Below are positions 59,734 to 64,000 of a stretch of DNA of 64,000 nucleotides, in pieces. The stretch covers positions 682,001-746,000 of the forward strand of contig CBDCAC010000005.1 of assembly GCA_965213775.1 (NCBI GenBank), read 5' to 3'. Position numbers and translations under genes: made by a program. The notes beneath the pieces were generated by a model. The model did no database searches. It saw nothing but the letters and a program-made list of their open reading frames with translations, and was not told the origin of the DNA. Source of the DNA: Lichenicoccus sp965213775. GTDB lineage: Bacteria; Pseudomonadota; Alphaproteobacteria; Acetobacterales; Acetobacteraceae. How positions within the stretch are numbered: the first letter of the stretch is position 1; every line of letters begins with the position of its first letter.

Positions 59734-61077
59734 ATGCACGCCACCGCCATCCTGCTCGCCGCCGGCCTCGGCACCCGGATGAAGTCCTCGCAGCCCAAGG
59801 CGATGCACCCGCTCGCCGGGCGTCCGATGCTGCGCCACCTGATCGAGAGCTGCGAGGCGGTGTTCGACCGCATCGTGGTGGTGGTCGGGCCGGAGATGGC
59901 GGCGCTGGCGGCGCTGGCGTCGCCGCACCCGGTGGTGGTGCAGCACGAGCGGCTCGGCACCGCCCACGCCGCGCGTCAGGCGGCGCATCTGTTCGGCGAC
60001 GCCGACGTCGCGGTGCTGTATGCCGACAACCCGCTGATCTCGGCGCCGACGCTGCGGCGGCTGATCCAGGCGCGTGGCGAGGCGGGCACCGGTCTCGCGC
60101 TGCTGGCGATGCGGCCGCGCGACCCCGGGCGCTACGGCCGGGTGATCGCGCAGGACGGGCGGGTGCAGCGGATCGTCGAGTGGGCGGACGCCTCGCCCGA
60201 CGAGCGTACGGTCGGGCTGTGCAACGCCGGCGTGCTGTGCGCCGGCGCGGGCGATTTCGCGGCCTGGCTGGATCGCGTCGAGGACCGCAACGCGAAGCGG
60301 GAGTTCTACCTCACCGACGTGGTGGCGCGGGCGGCGGCGCAGGGTGCGCTGGTCCGCGCGGTCGAGGCCCCGGAGTCGGAACTGCGCGGGATCAACTCGC
60401 GCGCCGAGCTGGCGGAGGCGGAGGCCGAGATCCAGCGCCGGCTGCGCACGGCGGCGATGGAGCGGGGCGCCACCCTGGTCGCACCCGATACGGTGTTCCT
60501 GTGCGCCGACACGGTGCTGGAGCCGGACGTGGTGGTGCATCCGCACGTGGTGTTCGGCCCCGGCGTGCGGGTCGGCGCGCGCAGCGAGATACGCGCCTTC
60601 AGCCATCTCGAGGGCTGCGTCGTGGGCGAGGCGGCGCTGATCGGGCCGTACGCGCGGCTGCGCCCCGGCACCCGGGTCGGCGAGGCGGCGCATGTCGGCA
60701 ACTTCGTGGAGCTGAAGGCGGCCGAGCTCGGCGCCGGCGCCAAGGCGAACCATCTGAGCTACCTGGGTGACGCCAGCATCGGTGCGCGCAGCAACATCGG
60801 CGCCGGCACGATCACCTGCAACTATGACGGGGTGTCGAAGCACCGCACGGTGATCGGCTCGGACGTGTTCGTGGGGTCGAACGCGATCCTGGTGGCGCCG
60901 CTGACGCTCGGCGACCGCGCCCTGGTCGCCGCCGGCAGCGTGATCACCGAAACGGTGCCCGACGACGCGATGGCGCTGGGCCGGGCGCGCCAGGTCAACA
61001 AGCCGGGTCTGGCGGCCGCGTTCCGGGCGCGGCTGCGGGCGAGGATGGCGGCGCGGCGAGACGGGGAGCGCGGCTGA
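59734..61077 (+). CDS. glmU: Bifunctional UDP-GlcNAc pyrophosphorylase / GlcN-1-P acetyltransferase
   Basis: It makes UDP-N-acetylglucosamine for peptidoglycan and lipopolysaccharide. The 447-residue protein has the N-terminal uridyltransferase signature LLAAGLGTRMKSSQPKAM, QHERLGTAHA, YADNPLI and REFYLTD, and a C-terminal left-handed beta helix of hexapeptide repeats (GVRVGARSEIRAF, IGPYARLRPGTRVGEAAHVG) with catalytic His in KANHLSYLGD and acetyl-CoA segment ITCNYDGVSKHRT. ATG 59734 begins the canonical N-terminus. Its stop shares a base with the glmS start (TGATG). Confidence 0.96.
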   Translation: MHATAILLAAGLGTRMKSSQPKAMHPLAGRPMLRHLIESCEAVFDRIVVVVGPEMAALAALASPHPVVVQHERLGTAHAARQAAHLFGDADVAVLYADNPLISAPTLRRLIQARGEAGTGLALLAMRPRDPGRYGRVIAQDGRVQRIVEWADASPDERTVGLCNAGVLCAGAGDFAAWLDRVEDRNAKREFYLTDVVARAAAQGALVRAVEAPESELRGINSRAELAEAEAEIQRRLRTAAMERGATLVAPDTVFLCADTVLEPDVVVHPHVVFGPGVRVGARSEIRAFSHLEGCVVGEAALIGPYARLRPGTRVGEAAHVGNFVELKAAELGAGAKANHLSYLGDASIGARSNIGAGTITCNYDGVSKHRTVIGSDVFVGSNAILVAPLTLGDRALVAAGSVITETVPDDAMALGRARQVNKPGLAAAFRARLRARMAARRDGERG

Positions 61078-62900
61078 TGTGCGGGATCGTGGGCGTCATC
61101 GGCGCGGCTCCGGCGGCGGCGGTGCTGTTCGAGGCGCTGCGCCGGCTGGAATATCGCGGCTACGATTCCGCAGGGATCGCGACCCTGGTGCAGGGGCATA
61201 TCGAGCGGCGTCGCGCCGAGGGCAAGCTGGTGCATCTCGGCGCGGTGCTGGAGCGGCGTCCGCTCGGCGGCACCACCGGCATCGGCCATACCCGCTGGGC
61301 CACGCACGGCGCGCCGACCGAGGGCAACGCGCACCCGCATGGCACCGCGCTGGTCTCGATCGTGCACAACGGCATCATCGAGAACCATGCCGAGCTGCGC
61401 GCCGAGCTGGAGCGCGACGGCCAGGTGTTCAGCACCGAGACCGACAGCGAGACGGTGGCGCAGATGGTCGACCGCAACCTCAGGCGCGGGCTGTCGCCGC
61501 GCGAGGCGGCGCAGGCCTGCCTGACCCGGCTGCAGGGCGCCTACGCGATCGCGATGATCTTCGCCGGCCACAGCGAGCTGATGATCGGCGCCCGTCACGG
61601 CGCGCCGCTGGCGGTGGGGTTCGGCGACAACGAGATGTTCCTGGGCTCCGACAGCCTCGCGCTGTCGCCGCTGACCCGGCGCATCGCCTATCTGCGCGAC
61701 GGCGACTGGTGCGTCGTCACCCGCGACGGGGCGGAGATGTTCGACATCGAGGGCAGCCCCGTCCCATACGAGATCAGGCAGACCGCGCTGATCGCGGGCT
61801 CGATCGGCAAGGACGGCTACCGGCACTACATGGAGAAGGAGCTGCACGAGCACCCGCTGGTGATCGGGCAGACCCTGCTGCACATGATCGATCCGACCAC
61901 CCGCCGGGTGGTGATGCCGGCGCTGCCGTTCGATCTCGCCGCCCTGCCCAGGGTGACCATCACCGCCTGCGGCTCGGCGTTCTATGCCGGGCTGCTGGGG
62001 CGGCACTGGCTGGAGAGCGAGGCGAGGCTGCCGACCGACGCCGACGTCGCCAGCGAGCTGCGCTACCGCGACGCCCCGCTCGCCGAAGGCGGTCTCGCGC
62101 TGATGATCAGCCAGTCCGGCGAGACCGCCGACACGCTGGCGGCGCTGCGCGCGCTGCGCGTCGGCGGCCAGCACGTGATGTCGGTGCTGAACGTGCCGGA
62201 GAGCACGATGGCGCGCGAGAGCGACGTGGTGCTCGACACCGTGGCCGGACCCGAGATCTGCGTGGCCAGCACCAAGGCGTTCACCGCCCAGCTCTCGGTG
62301 CTGGCCTGCGTCGCGATCGCGGTCGGCCGGGCGCGCGGCTGCCTGTCGGAGGCGCGCGAGGTGGCGCTGGTCGAGGCGCTGCTCGACCTGCCGGGGAAGG
62401 CCGCGGAGCTGTTCGCGCTCACCGGCGACGTGCAGCGCATCGCCGCCATCGTCTCCGAGGCGCGCGACGTGCTGTATCTCGGCCGCGGCGCCTATTTCCC
62501 GGTGGCGCTGGAGGGCGCGCTGAAGCTCAAGGAGATCTCCTACATCCATGCCGAGGCTTACGCCGCCGGCGAGATGAAGCACGGGCCGATCGCGCTGATC
62601 GACCGCACCGTGCCGGTGGTGGCGATCGCGCCCAGCGGAAGACTGTTCGACAAGACCGCGTCGAACCTGCAGGAGGCGCGCGCACGCGGCGGCCGGCTGA
62701 TGGTGTTCACCGACGCCAGGGGCGCGATGAAGCTGCACGGCATCGCCGAGCAGATGGTGGTGCTGCCGCAGGCGGACGGGTTCGTCGCTCCCATCCTGCA
62801 CAGCATCGCGGTGCAGATGCTGGCCTACGAGGTGGCGCTGCTGAAGGGCACCGACGTAGACCAGCCCCGCAACCTGGCAAAGTCCGTCACGGTAGAATAG
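61077..62900 (+). CDS. glmS: Glutamine--fructose-6-phosphate aminotransferase
   Basis: It converts fructose 6-phosphate and glutamine into glucosamine 6-phosphate. The 607-residue enzyme has the Ntn glutaminase domain starting MCGIVGVIG (nucleophile Cys2) with HTRWATHG and VHNGIIENH, and two SIS isomerase domains (ACGSAFYAGLLG, SQSGETADTLAALR, STKAFTAQ; then KLKEISYIHAEAYAAGEMKHG). The C-terminus ends KSVTVE as in the family. It forms an overlapping operon with glmU, so two steps of UDP-GlcNAc supply are coupled. No ribozyme or leader element is seen upstream. Confidence 0.97.
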   Translation: MCGIVGVIGAAPAAAVLFEALRRLEYRGYDSAGIATLVQGHIERRRAEGKLVHLGAVLERRPLGGTTGIGHTRWATHGAPTEGNAHPHGTALVSIVHNGIIENHAELRAELERDGQVFSTETDSETVAQMVDRNLRRGLSPREAAQACLTRLQGAYAIAMIFAGHSELMIGARHGAPLAVGFGDNEMFLGSDSLALSPLTRRIAYLRDGDWCVVTRDGAEMFDIEGSPVPYEIRQTALIAGSIGKDGYRHYMEKELHEHPLVIGQTLLHMIDPTTRRVVMPALPFDLAALPRVTITACGSAFYAGLLGRHWLESEARLPTDADVASELRYRDAPLAEGGLALMISQSGETADTLAALRALRVGGQHVMSVLNVPESTMARESDVVLDTVAGPEICVASTKAFTAQLSVLACVAIAVGRARGCLSEAREVALVEALLDLPGKAAELFALTGDVQRIAAIVSEARDVLYLGRGAYFPVALEGALKLKEISYIHAEAYAAGEMKHGPIALIDRTVPVVAIAPSGRLFDKTASNLQEARARGGRLMVFTDARGAMKLHGIAEQMVVLPQADGFVAPILHSIAVQMLAYEVALLKGTDVDQPRNLAKSVTVE

Positions 62901-62902
62901 AG

Positions 62903-62955
62903 AACCGGGGCCTGGGGCCGCCGGCCCCAGCGGGTCAAGGGCAGAGCCCTTGATC
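62903..62955. repeat. Intergenic palindromic element, short form (copy H)
   Basis: It begins a few bases after the glmS stop, in the gap to a convergent lipoprotein gene: CCGGGGCCTGGGGCCGCCGGCCCCAG then CGGGT and CAAGGGCAGAGCCCTTG. It is almost the same as copy B. Confidence 0.78.
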
Positions 62956-62966
62956 CTTTCGCCTAG

Positions 62967-63152
62967 TCAGAACTGCTCGCTGGGATCGACCGGCACCAGC
63001 CCGTTCTTCCTGAAGGTGCCGTCCGGGTTAAGCTCGTCGGGCGAGACGTTGGAGAGCGGCGTCGGCGGCTCCACCGTACTGCCGGCGGCGCAGCCGGCCG
63101 GCCCTGCCAGCAGGACCGCCAGCAGCGCCGCCGCCCGGAGCGGGATGCTCAC
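62967..63152 (-). CDS. Small lipoprotein
   Basis: A 61-residue protein with signal segment LRAAALLAVLLAGPAGC (lipobox GC, Cys21) and a short polar mature part (STVEPPTPLSNVSPDELNP, FRKNGLVPVDPSEQF). No family recognised. GTG 63152 overlaps the stop of the TspO gene (GTGA), so it is translationally coupled to it. Confidence 0.72.
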   Translation of the reverse strand: MSIPLRAAALLAVLLAGPAGCAAGSTVEPPTPLSNVSPDELNPDGTFRKNGLVPVDPSEQF

Positions 63153-63628
63153 GCCCGGTTGCGCCGCCAGAGCTCCTCGCTCAGCAGACCCGCGAAGGCG
63201 AGCCAGCCGACCAGAGGCATCGCGGTCAGCCCGGCGATGCGGTCCACGCGCCCGGCGGTCGAGGCGGCGGCGCGCGCCGAGGCCAGCATGCCGGCGACCA
63301 CGGCGGTGCTGGCGCCGAGCTCCTTGCGCCTGAAGAACACCCAGGGGTAGCCGGCGATGCCGGCGAGGTTGACCGACCAGAACAGCAGCGCGGTGGAGCG
63401 CTCGCGGCTCGGCGGTGCGGCGAGCAGCCTCGATCCGGAGACGACGAGCAGCAGGTCGAGCAGCGTCCAGGCGCCGCCGATCACCGGGCCGGGCGGCGTG
63501 AAGCCCGGCTTGTCGAGGCGGGCATACCAGATCGCCTCGCGCGGGTGCTGCGGGCCGGCGCGCTGCCCGATCACGGCCGCGGTCGAGACGGCGCCGATCG
63601 ACAGCAGGATGGAGGCGGTCTTGTTCAT
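63149..63628 (-). CDS. TspO/MBR-family membrane protein
   Basis: A 159-residue protein with about five membrane helices, related to the tryptophan-rich sensory protein that binds porphyrins. The family signature is WYARLDKPGFTPPGPVIGGAWTLLDLLL, with VNLAGIAGYPWVFFRRKELG and GWLAFAGLLSEELWRRN following. The N-terminus is normal from ATG 63628. It is the first gene of a two-gene unit with the small lipoprotein. Tetrapyrrole sensing is the family's role; specific function here is unknown. Confidence 0.85.
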   Translation of the reverse strand: MNKTASILLSIGAVSTAAVIGQRAGPQHPREAIWYARLDKPGFTPPGPVIGGAWTLLDLLLVVSGSRLLAAPPSRERSTALLFWSVNLAGIAGYPWVFFRRKELGASTAVVAGMLASARAAASTAGRVDRIAGLTAMPLVGWLAFAGLLSEELWRRNRA

Positions 63629-63734
63629 GATCCCGGGTCCCCGTAACAGACTTGGCTGCAACGCCGCGCCGCGTCCGCCGTCCCCGCGGGCGATGGCGAT
63701 TTGCCGGCGTCGCGATCAGGAAAGGCCGGTTCAG

Positions 63735-64000
63735 GTGGCTGATGCCTCGCAACCCGATCGGGTAGGCCCGGCGCCGAGCGCGCCGCCGGTCCTGGTGCGC
63801 GGAGCCGGGGTCACCGGGCTGGTGACCGCGGTGCTGCTCGCCGAGCGCGGCGCCAAGGTGACGCTGCTCGAGCAGGGCGAGCGGATCGGCGCCGGCGCGT
63901 CATGGCGGGCGGGCGGCATGCTGGCGCCCTGGTGCGAGGCGGAGACCGCGCCGGCGGAGATACTGGACCACGCCGAGCAGACGATCGGCTGGTGGCTCTC
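63735..64000 (+). CDS. thiO: Glycine oxidase ThiO-like FAD enzyme (3' end outside window)
   Basis: The first 88 codons of a DadA-type oxidoreductase that makes the glycine-derived imine for the thiazole ring of thiamine. GTG 63735 follows AGGAAAGG nine bases upstream. The FAD motif is VLVRGAGVTGLVTAVLLAERGAKVTLLEQG, then GAGASWRAGGMLAPWCEAE, the hallmark arrangement of ThiO. The gene runs off the window edge. Divergent from the TspO gene. Confidence 0.85.
   Translation, partial: MADASQPDRVGPAPSAPPVLVRGAGVTGLVTAVLLAERGAKVTLLEQGERIGAGASWRAGGMLAPWCEAETAPAEILDHAEQTIGWWL

Overview
The window is a GC-rich chromosomal segment with very strong G/C preference at third codon positions and about 63 protein genes. 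It most likely comes from an alphaproteobacterium of the Acetobacteraceae (acetic-acid-bacteria relatives). That is an inference from the gluconate/idonate/ketogluconate genes, the class II DAHP synthase, the gene content and the intergenic palindromes built around a TCAAGGGCAGAGCCCTTG-like core. I see no rRNA, tRNA, CRISPR array, insertion sequence or prophage. Both edges cut genes: guaB on the left and thiO on the right.

Layout. 0-9.2 kb: guaB end, rsmB, a receiver-like protein, an L,D-transpeptidase-like protein, an OmpR-type regulator, a periplasmic DsbA-like protein, a gamma-glutamyltransferase-like lipoprotein with an aminotransferase, and an RlmM-like methyltransferase coupled to DUF423. 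9.2-20 kb: proline iminopeptidase, a DUF4142 lipoprotein, a heme-monooxygenase-like protein coupled to a cobalamin adenosyltransferase, cobA, fpr-gor, and an overlapping operon aroG / nicotinate phosphoribosyltransferase / unknown / gltX. 20-33 kb: a holin-like plus heme-binding-like pair, a LuxR regulator with a diiron ferritin-like protein, an overlapping MATE-MFS efflux pair, cysS-trmJ, a mutarotase, an entericidin and a hybrid histidine kinase. 33-42 kb: a TonB-dependent receptor, an AaeB/AaeX/AaeA-like efflux operon with its own outer-membrane factor, and a divergent triosephosphate-isomerase paralogue. 42-54 kb: a sugar-acid catabolic regulon. 54-59 kb: a beta-lactamase-fold hydrolase, a permease remnant and a three-gene unit around a membrane-anchored ClpB-like ATPase. 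59-64 kb: glmU-glmS, a TspO homologue and thiO.

The most coherent system is the 43.5-54.0 kb regulon. One eight-gene leftward unit (idnD, three ABC transporter genes, an SMP-30 lactonase, a GntR-like LacI repressor and two SDR dehydrogenases) and one rightward unit (gluconate 5-dehydrogenase, 2-ketogluconate-reductase-like) diverge from a control region. That region carries a palindrome resembling a GntR operator. Together they would import a sugar acid or its lactone, interconvert idonate, 5-ketogluconate and 2-ketogluconate, and deliver gluconate.

The most interesting unexplained items are these: the putative three-protein membrane AAA+ module, whose third gene has an amber codon just after its natural ATG; a family of multi-hairpin intergenic elements, two copies of which show compensatory stem changes; the holin-like/heme-binding-like pair; and an outer-membrane efflux gene whose only plausible start is CTG in a CTGA stop/start overlap. 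Two decayed genes are also visible, a SAM methyltransferase and the C-terminus of a sugar ABC permease.
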